Shown here one piece after another: positions 43,882 to 52,702 of a DNA stretch of 64,000 bases. This DNA comes from Asticcacaulis sp. MM231. GTDB lineage: Bacteria; Pseudomonadota; Alphaproteobacteria; Caulobacterales; Caulobacteraceae. The position numbers and the translations under genes were made by a program. Under the pieces are notes generated by a model that had not been told where the DNA came from, ran no database searches, and saw nothing but the letters and a program-made list of their open reading frames with translations. The DNA lies in NCBI RefSeq assembly GCF_964186625.1, contig NZ_OZ075108.1, forward strand, positions 1,054,001-1,118,000. Direction: 5' to 3'. Each line of letters opens with the position of its first letter. Positions within the stretch are counted from its first letter, which is position 1.

Positions 43882-44814
43882 TTGAGCCTTATTAGTCGCA
43901 GAAATTTTACCCGGCTCGGACTGGGCGCAACGCTTGCGCTCGGACTGGGTACAGGCCTGTCCGCTTGCGGGCGCAAACCGGGCAATAATGTCGCCATCGA
44001 TCCGGATGCTGATCCGTCGGAAGTGATTGATCAGAAGTTGGCGCAGCAGGAAGGCACACTCGAATGGGCGGTCTCTGGCAACTGGCGCAACAGCGCCGAC
44101 AAGGCGCGCGACAAATACCGTCATCCGCTCGAAACGCTGAATTTCTTCGAGGTCAAGCCGCGCGACAAGATCATCGATATGTGGCCGGGTGCAGGCTATA
44201 CGACCGAGATTCTGGCGCCCTTCCTTGAGCACGGCAAGGGCCAGTATGTCGCCGCCCTGTTCGAGAGTCAGGCGCCGGAAGCCGCCGCCACCACCCTGAT
44301 GGAGAAGTACAAGGCCCATCTCGACGGCAACAAGAAACTCTATGGCACGCCGAAATACACCGCTTTCGGGCCGGAAAGCCCAGCCCTGACCGAGGCCGAC
44401 AGCGCCGATTGTGTGCTGATGCTGCTGGTGATCCATGACTGGATCGCGCAGGGCATCGCCGAAAAAGCCTTTACTGACGCCTATGCGGCCTTGCGGCCCG
44501 GTGGTATACTGGGTGTTGAGCAGCATCGCGCTGATATCGGCAATGTGCAGGACCCCGGCGCCACCAATGGCTATGTGCAGGAACCTTTCGTCCGGCAACT
44601 TGCCACCGAGGCCGGATTCCAGTTCGTGGCCGCCAGCGAGATCAACGCCAATCCGAAAGATGACAAGGATCATCCGTTTGGGGTGTGGACCTTGCCACCA
44701 CAGCGATTGACAGCGCCGCGCGGACAGGCGCCTAATCCGGAATTCGATGGCACCCTGTACGAATCAATCGGCGAAAGCGACCGGATGATTCTGAAATTCA
44801 GGAAGCCGCAATAA
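43882..44814 (+). CDS. Tat-exported lipoprotein with methyltransferase fold
   Basis: 310 residues, TTG start. The N-terminus joins a twin-arginine motif (SRRNFTRLGLGA) with a lipobox (LSA-C). The rest is a class I SAM methyltransferase-like domain: IIDMWPGAGYTTEILAPFL (motif I), LMLLVIHDW, AYAALRPGGILGVEQHRAD and a C-terminal LKFRKP strand. SAM is cytoplasmic, so a periplasmic lipoprotein version is odd; it may bind another ligand. Related exported proteins are found in alphaproteobacteria. Followed 16 bases on by a hydrolase gene. Confidence 0.8.
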   Translation: MSLISRRNFTRLGLGATLALGLGTGLSACGRKPGNNVAIDPDADPSEVIDQKLAQQEGTLEWAVSGNWRNSADKARDKYRHPLETLNFFEVKPRDKIIDMWPGAGYTTEILAPFLEHGKGQYVAALFESQAPEAAATTLMEKYKAHLDGNKKLYGTPKYTAFGPESPALTEADSADCVLMLLVIHDWIAQGIAEKAFTDAYAALRPGGILGVEQHRADIGNVQDPGATNGYVQEPFVRQLATEAGFQFVAASEINANPKDDKDHPFGVWTLPPQRLTAPRGQAPNPEFDGTLYESIGESDRMILKFRKPQ

Positions 44815-44830
44815 TGGGGACCAGACCGAC

Positions 44831-45997
44831 GTGAGCCGTATAGCCGCCCTTTCGACCAGCGCACCGCTTATGTTCACGCCGGAATCGCGTGTGCCTGAAG
44901 GCGGCGTGGGTGAATGGTTCCGCGGCGCGGGTGGCCTGCGCCTGCGCCTCGGCTTCTGGCATGTGTCGCACCACACCAATCGTCCGGCGCGCGGCACGGT
45001 GTTTATTTCGCCGGGACGTTCCGAGCCGATCGAAAAATATTATGAAGTTATCAGCGACCTTTTGAGCCGTGATTTCTGCGTCGTGGCGCATGACTGGCGC
45101 GGGCAGGGCCTTTCGGCGCGCCTGCTGCCGGATCGCCTGAAATGCCATGCGCGCTCGTTCGATGAATTCCTTGATGATTTTCAGCGCCTGCTCGATGCCT
45201 TTGAGGAGCGTGCGCCGAAACCCTGGGTCATGCTGGGGCATTCGATGGGCGCGGCGCTCAACCTCGCCACCCTGGTGAAGGGCGAGACGCGTATCGCCGG
45301 CGCTTGCTTCACCAACCCTATGCTGCGCGTCAAAACCGGCAAGCACAGCCTGTGGTCGGTCAATTTCCAGACCAACTGGCAGGTCAATCATGGCCGCGGC
45401 ACCGACTATATCCCCGAACTGTTCGATGATCCGTTCATGAACACCTTCGAGGAAGACGCCCTGACTCACGATCCGGTACGCTATGATCTGTGGCGCGAAC
45501 AACTGTTCGCCTGTCCGCACCTGGCGGTCGGCTCGCCGACCTGGGGCTGGCTGCAGTTTGCGCTAAAGCTGGGCGAGACCCTGCTGAAGGATAAGGACAA
45601 GGGCCTCAAGAAGATCAAGACGCCGATCACCATCATCTGTTCGGGTGATGACCATGTCATCAACAAGCAGCCGTCCAAGCTGTTCGCCAAGAAACTCGGC
45701 AAGGCGCAATATATCGAGATTGTCGGGGCCGAGCATGAACTGCTGATCGAGGCCGATACCTACCGTCAGCAGACGATAGAGGCGTTTGACGAACTGGCGG
45801 ATTTCGTGGCACCGCGTATTCTTGAAGGGCAGGCGCGCAAGCTGGTTCAGGACAATATCGCGGTGGGTCTGCCAGCGGCAGACATCGCCGAGGTGGCTTC
45901 CGAGCTGCCCGAAGGCATCTCACCCGAGGCGCTAATTCCGGAAGAAGCACCGTTTTTGGATGATCCGGCGCCCCGGGATGATCACAAACTGGCTTAG
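44831..45997 (+). CDS. Alpha/beta hydrolase (lysophospholipase-like)
   Basis: 388 residues. Nucleophile elbow GHSMGAAL, oxyanion region ISPGRSEPIEKY, DWRGQGLSARLL, catalytic Asp in CSGDDHVI and His in GAEHELLIE. The PldB/monoacylglycerol lipase family is closest. The acidic and proline-rich C-terminal 60 residues are an extension. Confidence 0.88.
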   Translation: MSRIAALSTSAPLMFTPESRVPEGGVGEWFRGAGGLRLRLGFWHVSHHTNRPARGTVFISPGRSEPIEKYYEVISDLLSRDFCVVAHDWRGQGLSARLLPDRLKCHARSFDEFLDDFQRLLDAFEERAPKPWVMLGHSMGAALNLATLVKGETRIAGACFTNPMLRVKTGKHSLWSVNFQTNWQVNHGRGTDYIPELFDDPFMNTFEEDALTHDPVRYDLWREQLFACPHLAVGSPTWGWLQFALKLGETLLKDKDKGLKKIKTPITIICSGDDHVINKQPSKLFAKKLGKAQYIEIVGAEHELLIEADTYRQQTIEAFDELADFVAPRILEGQARKLVQDNIAVGLPAADIAEVASELPEGISPEALIPEEAPFLDDPAPRDDHKLA

Positions 45998-46026
45998 AGC
46001 GCTTTCCGAAAAGTGTGACGCTCTAA
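45995..46026. repeat. TTAGAGC...GCTCTAA palindromic element
   Basis: TTAGAGCG and CGCTCTAA enclose TTTCCGAAAAGTGTGA; the core GCGCTTTCCGAAAAGTG (45999-46015) is the same as at 38285-38301. It includes the end of the hydrolase and the end of hisN. Confidence 0.7.
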
Positions 46027-46847
46027 TCAGCCGCTACGCGCAGATGCGTCAGAGCCTCATTGATCAGGGCTTGCGAACCGGCGGCCAGCACCTGTCCGGC
46101 TTCGGGCCCCACCGGCTGGCCGTGCCAGTTGGTGACGACGCCACCGGCGTTTTCGATGACCGGAATAATGGCTTCGATATCCCAGGGTTTGAGGCCCGTT
46201 TCCAGCGCGATATCCATCGTACCCGCCGCCACCATGGCGAAGGCGTAGGCGTCGCAGCCATAGCGCACCAGCTTCGCTGTGGTGCGTAAGCGCGCATAGG
46301 CGTCGACCTCGGCGCCGGTGTAGAGATGCGGGTCGGTGGTGCCGATCACGGCGTCGGCAAGGCCCGAGCAGGCGCGGACGGCCAGCGGCGTGCTGCCCTT
46401 GGGCGTGATCAGGCGCGAACCGAGCGGCGAGCCGATATAGATCTCTTCGAGCACAGGCTGAGCGATGATACCGAGCACGGGGCGGCCTTGATAGCGCAGG
46501 CCAATCAGGGTGGTCCATAGCGGCAGGCCGGAAATGAAGGCACGAGTGCCATCGACCGGATCGAGCACCCAGATGTAGTCGGCGCCGGTGTTCTCGCTGC
46601 CGTATTCCTCGCCGATGATGCCGTGATCGGGATAGCAGGCGTTGATCAGTGCGCGGATGGCGCGTTCGGCGCCTTTGTCGGCTTCGGTGACCGGATCAAA
46701 GTCGACATCGGCGCGGCTGGCATTGCCTTTGTTGATTTCGCTCAAGTCGCGCAGGCGGAACAGGGGCAGGGCGGCGCTGGCGGCGGCGGCGGACAATTCG
46801 AGCGCAAAGGCTTCGAGGACGGCGTAATCGGGGGCATTTTGAGACAT
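46023..46847 (-). CDS. hisN: Histidinol-phosphatase (inositol monophosphatase family)
   Basis: 274 residues from the ATG at 46847. GIIGEEYG, VLDPVDGTRAFISGLPLW and GLKPWDIEAIIPVIENAGG are the family metal motifs, and the RAFISGLP form is typical for HisN, which removes phosphate from histidinol phosphate. Distinct from suhB (TTNFMHGIP). A 3'-phosphoadenosine phosphatase is a less likely alternative. Confidence 0.85.
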   Translation of the reverse strand: MSQNAPDYAVLEAFALELSAAAASAALPLFRLRDLSEINKGNASRADVDFDPVTEADKGAERAIRALINACYPDHGIIGEEYGSENTGADYIWVLDPVDGTRAFISGLPLWTTLIGLRYQGRPVLGIIAQPVLEEIYIGSPLGSRLITPKGSTPLAVRACSGLADAVIGTTDPHLYTGAEVDAYARLRTTAKLVRYGCDAYAFAMVAAGTMDIALETGLKPWDIEAIIPVIENAGGVVTNWHGQPVGPEAGQVLAAGSQALINEALTHLRVAAD

Positions 46848-46974
46848 GAAACCCGCATAGCCTGAGCGGCCATGCGGGTCCAGAGGTTTGTAGCAGGTGT
46901 GCTTTGGTAAAGTCAGAAACCCCACCCCCACGAGCCATTCGTTGCGTGTCCTATTTCGAGTCAACTCGCGGTCC

Positions 46975-47033
46975 CCGGCACCGGCACCGGCACCGGCACC
47001 GGCACCGGCACCGGCACCGGCACCGGCACCGGC
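46975..47033. repeat. CCGGCA hexanucleotide tandem repeat
   Basis: Nine complete CCGGCA units and a partial tenth, without variation. The tract lies between hisN and the XRE gene, about 130 bases upstream of hisN. On the minus strand it would code Gly-Ala repeats in the in-frame extension of hisN, which I do not accept as coding. Confidence 0.9.
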
Positions 47034-47067
47034 CGCCCGGCTCACCGACGAGCGGGGAGAACGCAAA

Positions 47068-47089
47068 GCGCGCCCGAGCCGTTGCGAGG
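47068..47089. repeat. Dispersed 22-bp intergenic repeat, copy 2
   Basis: Same 22 bases as 8337-8358. Confidence 0.6.
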
Positions 47090-47105
47090 TATCTCTTGCG
47101 AACAA

Positions 47106-47142
47106 GGCTTAAGCTGAAATGCCAAGCATTTCGGCTTAAGCC
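47106..47142. terminator. 17-bp hairpin overlapping the XRE gene stop
   Basis: Arms 47106-47122 and 47126-47142 (one G-T pair, loop CAA). The TAA of the XRE gene lies in the right arm. It lacks a T-run, so it could serve as a barrier to exonucleases or a terminator in both directions. Confidence 0.5.
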
Positions 47143-47519
47143 GCTTGCTCATTCTCGCCATTGAGCGATTTCGCCAGATCGAGCAGACGACGGCGCGGAC
47201 GCTCTGACAGGCGGTAATAGGCCTGGATCAGGTCTAGCGTTTCCTTGCGCGAAAACACCTCGATGCCTTCGTTGTTCACGGCGGCGACTTCGGTCTTCTC
47301 GTCGGTCAGGCCGTCGTAGAAATAGTTGATCGGGGTTTCCAGCGCCTTGGCCAGTTGGAACAGGCGGGCGGCCGAGATGCGGTTGGCGCCGCATTCGTAC
47401 TTCTGGATCTGCTGGAAGCGGATGCCGACAGCGAGGGCGAGTTGTTGTTGCGTCAAACCGAGCAGGCGACGGCGACGACGCAGACGCTTACCCAGATGCA
47501 GATCGATATCGGTAGCCAT
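47136..47519 (-). CDS. XRE-family helix-turn-helix regulator
   Basis: 127 residues. HTH: HLGKRLRRRRRLLGLTQQQLALAVGIRFQQIQKYECGANRISAARLFQLAKALETPINYFYDGL at about 8-72, then a C-terminal alpha-helical part with ETLDLIQAYYRLSERPRRRLLDLAKSL. Common in alphaproteobacteria as a chromosomal regulator; targets unknown. 47520-47740 upstream holds no gene. Confidence 0.9.
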   Translation of the reverse strand: MATDIDLHLGKRLRRRRRLLGLTQQQLALAVGIRFQQIQKYECGANRISAARLFQLAKALETPINYFYDGLTDEKTEVAAVNNEGIEVFSRKETLDLIQAYYRLSERPRRRLLDLAKSLNGENEQAA

Positions 47520-47740
47520 GATTTCAAACCCCTGGTTCGTGTGTGGCGCTGTGTCGAAGTGAGACAGCTCGCCTTATGGGTTTCAAACCTCATGCCATAA
47601 GCGACTTTGTGTCCAAAAGGACTCGCTTAAACGGGGAGAAGTCCTTGCGGAACAAGGCTTTGCGAACATTGTTACGGTGGGCGCATGAAAAAGGCGTGCA
47701 CCGGAATGCACGCCTCAAACTTCAGAATGGAACGCCTGGG

Positions 47741-48274
47741 TTACGCTTCGAGACCGGAGAACTTTTCAGCGCCAAAAGCGTTTTGCAACATGGCCATCTG
47801 GCTGATGACCTGATTGACCTTGGGCTCGTCGTCTTCGCCATCGATAAACATGCGCTTGTCCATGTGGGAGATGCGCTCGTACAGGCGGTTGGAACGGTCA
47901 AGCAGGTTGAGCAGGCCGCCGGGCAGGGCAGGGGCCTTGTCGCCGGCTTCGAGCGCCAGGGCGGCGACGCGGTACTTGTCGTCGCAGGCGTCATTGGCAT
48001 CCATATCGCCTTCGCGGACGGCGCGCTGCACCAGGAGCCACGAGGCGATCTGCATCAGGCGGGTGGTCAGGCGCATGCTTTCGCCGGCGTAGAGCAGGGC
48101 ATCTTCGCGGCTGAGCAGGCGGGAATCGCGGCGGCCATCGCCATCGAGATAGGCGGCGGTTTCCTCGACGAGCGCCATGCCCTCCTTGAACGTCCGGTCG
48201 AACAGATCGGAAGAAGCGAAATCGCGCACAATGGAGACGCGTGCGTTCAGGGTGGGGGCCGTGCTGTCGGACAT
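47741..48274 (-). CDS. rcdA: RcdA, adaptor for CtrA degradation (DUF1465)
   Basis: 177 residues from the ATG at 48274. The DUF1465 signature is strong: VRDFASSDLFDRTFKEGMALVEETAAYLDG and ALLYAGESMRLTTRLMQIASWLLVQRAVREGDM. RcdA joins CpdR and ClpXP at the pole to deliver CtrA for proteolysis. A longer frame to 48355 is rejected. Confidence 0.9.
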   Translation of the reverse strand: MSDSTAPTLNARVSIVRDFASSDLFDRTFKEGMALVEETAAYLDGDGRRDSRLLSREDALLYAGESMRLTTRLMQIASWLLVQRAVREGDMDANDACDDKYRVAALALEAGDKAPALPGGLLNLLDRSNRLYERISHMDKRMFIDGEDDEPKVNQVISQMAMLQNAFGAEKFSGLEA

Positions 48275-48422
48275 ACTATGGAGCCTTATGCTAAAACTAT
48301 ATCGGCGAAGTCTGTTCTGACCCGCTTTTGCACCATCTGGTGCGCGTGCCATCATGAAAACGTCTCACCCGGCCCTGCAACGCTTGTGCCATTCGTGCTG
48401 AACCCATGACGTTGAGTTATCG

Positions 48423-48638
48423 TTAAGTATCCTTAAAAGAGAATAAAGCGTCGGCCGCCGACCGGCGATTTTTTTTACGCTCCATGATCTCGCGCACCCG
48501 CACGATCTCGCTCTCCAGGGTCTGTATACGCACCTGCAAGTCCTCGACACTGTAAGGATCAAGGTCTTCGTGAACCAGAGTGTGCAACGGACCGCCATTG
48601 CGCAGCGCCAGCGCCTCATTGTCGTCTAAGATCGCCAT
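48423..48638 (-). CDS. DUF1192 family protein
   Basis: 71 residues: AILDDNEALALRNGGPLHTLVHEDLDPYSVEDLQVRIQTLESEIVRVREIMERKKNRRSAADALF. The LDPYSVEDLQVRIQTLESEI part is the DUF1192 hallmark and probably a coiled coil. Function unknown. Divergent from the oxidoreductase gene, and it lies upstream of rcdA in the same orientation with a 148-bp gap, as in related species I remember. Confidence 0.85.
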   Translation of the reverse strand: MAILDDNEALALRNGGPLHTLVHEDLDPYSVEDLQVRIQTLESEIVRVREIMERKKNRRSAADALFSFKDT

Positions 48639-48738
48639 CCTATATATCCCGTGTAGACAGTCATTCACGTTCCGGGCCATCGTCCGGTCAAAGATGAAAC
48701 GCCTCTTACGCGAAGAAATCAAGGAAAACGAATCAGCC

Positions 48739-49746
48739 ATGAAAGTCATTTCGATACGCGGCGGCGGCCAGAGTGCTGCCGATCTTTACCTTGACGACAA
48801 GCCGCGTCCCGAAGTCGCGCCTGGGCATGTGCTAATTCGGACCAGCTTCGCCGGCGTCAACCGCCCGGATATCCTGCAGCGGCGAGGTGTCTATCCGCCA
48901 CCACCGGGGGCATCGGAGGTCCTGGGACTTGAGATTTCGGGTGTGATTGAAAGCATAAATCTTCCGGCGGACTATGGTGACGATATCGGCTGGAAAATCG
49001 GTGATCCGGCTTGCGCACTCGTCAATGGCGGGGGCTATGCTGAGTTCGTGGCGGTCGATATCCGCCACCTGCTGCCGATCCCGAAAGGGCTCGATCTGGC
49101 GCAGGCGGCGTCCCTGCCGGAAAACATCCTGACCGTCTACGCCAACCTGATGGAACATGGCGCCTTGCAGGCGGGTGAAACCGTGCTGGTGCATGGCGGC
49201 AATTCCGGCATTGGCGCGATGACGATCCAGATGGCCAAGGCGATGTTTAAGGACATTGGTGGCGCTAAGGTCATCGCCACGGCGCGCGGGGCGGATAAAT
49301 GCGCTTTTGCAAAATCCCTGGGCGCCGATCTGGTCATCGATACCGATACGGAAGATTTCGTGGCGGCGGTAAAGGCTTTTGGCGGCGCCGATGTGGTGCT
49401 GGATATCGTGGCCGGTGATTTTTTTGGCAAGAACCTGGCCTGTCTCAATATGCGCGGCCGCATTGTTCAGGTTGGCTTCGGCAAGGACGCAACGGTAGAG
49501 ATTGACCTGCGCCGCATCATGGCGAAACAGGCGATCGTGACCGGATCCATGCTGCGGCCCCGTTCCGCCGATGAAAAGGCGCGGATCACCGCCAAGGTGC
49601 ATGAGCGCGTGTGGCCGCTGATCGAACAGGGTCTGATCAGGCCGATCCTTGCGGAGCGCTTTGCCTTCGCGGATGCCGCGGTCGCGCATGCGTGGATGGA
49701 TAAGGGGGATCACAAAGGAAAGGTTGTGCTGGACTTACAGGCATGA
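48739..49746 (+). CDS. NAD(P)H-quinone oxidoreductase (zinc-free MDR)
   Basis: 335 residues from 48739 (MKVISIRGGGQSAADLYL). Medium-chain reductase of the PIG3/QorA type: NRPDILQRRGVYPPPPGASEVLGLEISG, AASLPENILTVYANLMEHGALQAGETVLVHGGNSGIGAMTIQMAKA (nucleotide binding), VVLDIVAGDFFGKNL, and EKARITAKVHERVWPLIEQG near the C-terminus. An upstream ATG in frame (48694) is possible but has no support. Confidence 0.9.
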   Translation: MKVISIRGGGQSAADLYLDDKPRPEVAPGHVLIRTSFAGVNRPDILQRRGVYPPPPGASEVLGLEISGVIESINLPADYGDDIGWKIGDPACALVNGGGYAEFVAVDIRHLLPIPKGLDLAQAASLPENILTVYANLMEHGALQAGETVLVHGGNSGIGAMTIQMAKAMFKDIGGAKVIATARGADKCAFAKSLGADLVIDTDTEDFVAAVKAFGGADVVLDIVAGDFFGKNLACLNMRGRIVQVGFGKDATVEIDLRRIMAKQAIVTGSMLRPRSADEKARITAKVHERVWPLIEQGLIRPILAERFAFADAAVAHAWMDKGDHKGKVVLDLQA

Positions 49747-49753
49747 TATTGAA

Positions 49754-49768
49754 TTGAACATTGTTCAA
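49754..49768. promoter_or_regulatory. 15-bp palindrome TTGAACATTGTTCAA
   Basis: Perfect palindrome about a central T, 7 bases after the oxidoreductase stop and 13 bases before the 46-residue ORF. A possible operator; the protein is not known. Confidence 0.35.
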
Positions 49769-49781
49769 AACTGGTGATCTT

Positions 49782-49922
49782 ATGAAAAAGTGGATGATCT
49801 GGCTGGGTCTGGCCGTCGTTATCGTGGTGGGCGCCGTCCTGGGTGTGGGCAAGTGGTTCGATCCGCATGACGCTTGCGTTGATAGCGGTGGGCGGTGGAC
49901 AGAGCAGCATTGCGAGTATTGA
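49782..49922 (+). CDS. 46-residue membrane-anchored cysteine peptide
   Basis: MKKWMIWLGLAVVIVVGAVL then GVGKWFDPHDACVDSGGRWTEQHCEY. Basic start, a clear membrane helix and a C-x4-GG-W-x4-C tail of a kind seen in other small periplasmic proteins, which suggests a disulfide. GGTGAT precedes the ATG. Function unknown. Confidence 0.65.
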   Translation: MKKWMIWLGLAVVIVVGAVLGVGKWFDPHDACVDSGGRWTEQHCEY

Positions 49923-50076
49923 GCCACGGGGCTTACTCTTTGGCTGGGTCTTCTTAAATCCGTGCGTGCCCTTCCCAAACCGGCCGCGCCATTGTAGACC
50001 CCTGCCAAATGTCGCAGCCAGGATGCCATAAGCCTGACGGTCGCGCCTAAATCCCTGTTGTCAGTAGTAGAACCGC

Positions 50077-51705
50077 ATGATCCGTCTCGATAATATCAGC
50101 AAGCAGAATGGCCACCAGATCCTGTTCATCGACGCCTCGATGGGGATTCAGAAGGGCGAGAAGGTCGGACTTGTGGGGCCAAATGGCGCCGGCAAGACGA
50201 CGCTTTTCCGCATGATCACCGGCCAGGAGCAACCCGATGACGGGCAGGTCGGCATCGATGCCGGCATGACGATCGGCTATTTCAGCCAGGATGTCGGCGA
50301 GATGTCGGGTCAGAGCGCGGTCGCGGCGGTGATGGATGGCGTGGGGCCCGTGAGCGCGCTCGCCACCGAAATGGCGAAGCTGGAGGCGGCCATGGTCGAT
50401 CCGGATCAGGCCGACGACCTGGACGCCACCATGGAACGCTATGGCGATGTGCTGGAGCGTTTTCAGGAGCTGGACGGCTATGCGCTGGAGGCGCGGGCGC
50501 GCGAGGTTTTGGCGGGACTGAGCTTCTCGCAGGCCCGCATGGATGGCGATGTTGGACTTCTGTCGGGCGGCTGGAAGATGCGCGTGGCCCTGGCCCGCAT
50601 CCTGCTGATGCGACCCGACGGCATGCTGCTCGACGAACCCTCCAACCACCTGGATCTCGAAAGCCTGATCTGGCTTGAGGCCTTCCTCAAAAACTATGAC
50701 GGCGCCCTGCTAATGACCTCGCACGATCGCGCCTTCATGAACCGCATTATTGGCAAGGTCGTCGAGATCGACGGCGGCTCGCTCATCACCTATTCGGGCG
50801 ACCTCGATTTCTACGAGCAACAGCGGGCGCTCACCGTGAAGCAGCGCCAGGCGCAATTCGAGCGCCAGCAGGCCATGCTCGCCAAGGAAATCAAGTTTAT
50901 CGAGCGCTTCAAGGCGCGGGCTTCGCACGCGGCTCAGGTCCAGAGCCGGGTGAAGAAGCTCGACAAGATCGAACGCGTCGAGGCCCCCCGGCGCCGTCAG
51001 TCGGTTCATTTCGAGTTTCGCAGCCCGCCGCGCTCGGGAGATGACGTTCTCAACCTGCGCAATGTCCATAAGGGCTACGGCAGCCAGCCGATCTATTCCG
51101 GGCTGGATTTTCTGGTGCGCCGCAAGGAGCGCTGGTGTGTGCTGGGCGCCAACGGCGCCGGCAAATCCACGCTGCTGAAGCTGGTGGCCGGCGATACGAC
51201 GCCCGATCAGGGAACGGTCAGCATCGGCGCCAGTGTCAGGATGGGCTATTTCGCGCAGCACTCCATGGACCTGCTCGATGGCGAAGAAACGATTTTCGAG
51301 TTGCTCGACAGCTCGTTCCCGCAGGCCGGTCAGGGGGCACTACGCACATTAGCGGGTTGTTTTGGCTTCTCAGGCGACGATGTCGAAAAACCCTGCCGCG
51401 TGCTCTCCGGTGGCGAGAAGGCGCGTTTGGTGATGGCCAAGATGCTGTTCGATCCGCCGAATCTGCTGGTGCTTGACGAACCGACGAACCACCTCGACAT
51501 GGCGACCAAGGAAATGCTGGTCGCAGCCCTTGCCGATTTCGAAGGCACCATGCTCTTTGTTTCGCACGATCGCCATTTCCTGTCGGCGCTCTCGAATCGC
51601 GTTCTGGAACTGACGCCCGAGGGCGTGCATCGCTACGATGGGGGCTATAGCGAATATGTGGCCCGTACGGGTCAGGAAGCGCCGGGCCTGCATCCGGGCG
51701 GCTAG
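50077..51705 (+). CDS. ABC-F family ATPase
   Basis: 542 residues, no membrane part. Two ATPase domains: Walker A GPNGAGKTT and GANGAGKST, signatures LSGGWKMR and LSGGEKAR, Walker B LLDEPSNHLD and VLDEPTNHLD, and between them the charged linker (EQQRALTVKQRQAQFERQQAMLAKEIKFIERFKARASHAAQVQSRVKKLDKIERV). ABC-F proteins act on the ribosome; YbiT or Uup types are closest, not separable by eye. 51706-51871 downstream holds the trcR leader. Confidence 0.9.
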   Translation: MIRLDNISKQNGHQILFIDASMGIQKGEKVGLVGPNGAGKTTLFRMITGQEQPDDGQVGIDAGMTIGYFSQDVGEMSGQSAVAAVMDGVGPVSALATEMAKLEAAMVDPDQADDLDATMERYGDVLERFQELDGYALEARAREVLAGLSFSQARMDGDVGLLSGGWKMRVALARILLMRPDGMLLDEPSNHLDLESLIWLEAFLKNYDGALLMTSHDRAFMNRIIGKVVEIDGGSLITYSGDLDFYEQQRALTVKQRQAQFERQQAMLAKEIKFIERFKARASHAAQVQSRVKKLDKIERVEAPRRRQSVHFEFRSPPRSGDDVLNLRNVHKGYGSQPIYSGLDFLVRRKERWCVLGANGAGKSTLLKLVAGDTTPDQGTVSIGASVRMGYFAQHSMDLLDGEETIFELLDSSFPQAGQGALRTLAGCFGFSGDDVEKPCRVLSGGEKARLVMAKMLFDPPNLLVLDEPTNHLDMATKEMLVAALADFEGTMLFVSHDRHFLSALSNRVLELTPEGVHRYDGGYSEYVARTGQEAPGLHPGG

Positions 51706-51871
51706 TTAAAAGAATAAAGCGTCGTGTCTGTCTACGCTTGAGTTCGCCTCTTCCCTTCCGCTCGAAATCGCTCTATACCATCCTCACAACACACGCGCCC
51801 GGCCGAAAAGGCCGGGCGTAGCCATTTCTGGAGGGTCGCTACGGCCGTCCATCCAACCAAGGATACACACC

Positions 51872-52585
51872 ATGTCCGACATCCTGATGCCCAAGGCGAC
51901 CGCCGTCTGGCTCGTTGACAACACCTCGCTCGGTTTCGACCAGATCGCCGATTTCTGCGGCCTGCACCTGCTCGAAGTGAAGGGCATCGCTGACGGCGAA
52001 GTGGCGCGCGACATCCGCGGCGCCGATCCGATCGCCAATGGCCAGTTGACCCGCGAAGAACTGACCAAGGCCGAGACGACCCCGACCTACCGCATGAAGG
52101 CTCTCGTGTCGCGTCACGCCGAACTGCTGAAGCCGACCAAGAAGGCTCCGCGCTACACGCCGGTGTCGCGTCGTCAGGATCGCCCTGACGCGATCCTTTG
52201 GTTCGTAAAGAACCACCCGGAAATCACCGATGCGCAAATCTCCAAGCTGCTCGGCACCACCAAGTCGACCATCGAGCAGGTCCGTTCGCGCGGCCACTGG
52301 AACTCGGCCAATATCAAGCCGGTCGATCCGGTGACGCTCGGCCTGATCGGCCAGATCGAACTGGACGCCGCCGTCAAGAAGGGCGCCGACGCCAAGCGCA
52401 AGCAGGCTGAAAAGCTCGGCATCCCGCTCGATGATCCGTCGCTCAAGCCGGCCGTCACCGTGCAGCCTGCCTTTGAGGAAGAAGACGACAGCCCCTATGC
52501 CAAGAAGAACGACCTGTCGCTCGAAGACGTCTTCGGCAAGGGCGGTGGCAAGTTGTCCGAACCGGAAGACGACGACGACTTCTAA
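51872..52585 (+). CDS. trcR: Cell cycle transcriptional regulator TrcR (DUF1013)
   Basis: 237 residues. MPKATAVWLVDNTSLGFDQIADFCGLHLLEVKGIADGEVARDIRGADPI is the DUF1013 start; RRQDRPDAILWFVKNHPEITDAQISKLLGTTKSTIEQVRSRGHWNSANIKPVDPVTLGLIGQIELD carries a helix-turn-helix. The acidic tail ends EPEDDDDF. Annotated in databases, as I remember, as TrcR. A terminator follows. Confidence 0.88.
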   Translation: MSDILMPKATAVWLVDNTSLGFDQIADFCGLHLLEVKGIADGEVARDIRGADPIANGQLTREELTKAETTPTYRMKALVSRHAELLKPTKKAPRYTPVSRRQDRPDAILWFVKNHPEITDAQISKLLGTTKSTIEQVRSRGHWNSANIKPVDPVTLGLIGQIELDAAVKKGADAKRKQAEKLGIPLDDPSLKPAVTVQPAFEEEDDSPYAKKNDLSLEDVFGKGGGKLSEPEDDDDF

Positions 52586-52607
52586 GCTTCGCCATAGCAG
52601 ACATAAA

Positions 52608-52638
52608 GAAAGCCCGTCGTAGTTCCGGCGGGCTTTTT
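52608..52638 (+). terminator. Terminator after trcR
   Basis: AGCCCGTC (52611-52618) pairs with GGCGGGCT (52627-52634), then TTTT. Confidence 0.85.
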
Positions 52639-52702
52639 AAGTTTCAGGGGGGGGGACTTGGTCAGGAAATTTCCAAATCGTCTTAGATTTGGCCAGGGTG
52701 CA

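Noticed and set aside
43735..44673. 312-codon open frame antisense to the exported methyltransferase
   Set aside because: No recognisable features; the sense frame has signal peptide and motifs.
46975..47033. CCGGCA repeats as a CRISPR array or a Gly-Ala coding tract
   Set aside because: Six-base units without spacers are not CRISPR; the Gly-Ala extension upstream of hisN lacks a start and is absent from the family.
49754..49768. TTGAACATTGTTCAA as a LexA box
   Set aside because: It resembles the Gram-positive LexA site, but the alphaproteobacterial box is GTTC-N7-GTTC, as seen at 63624.
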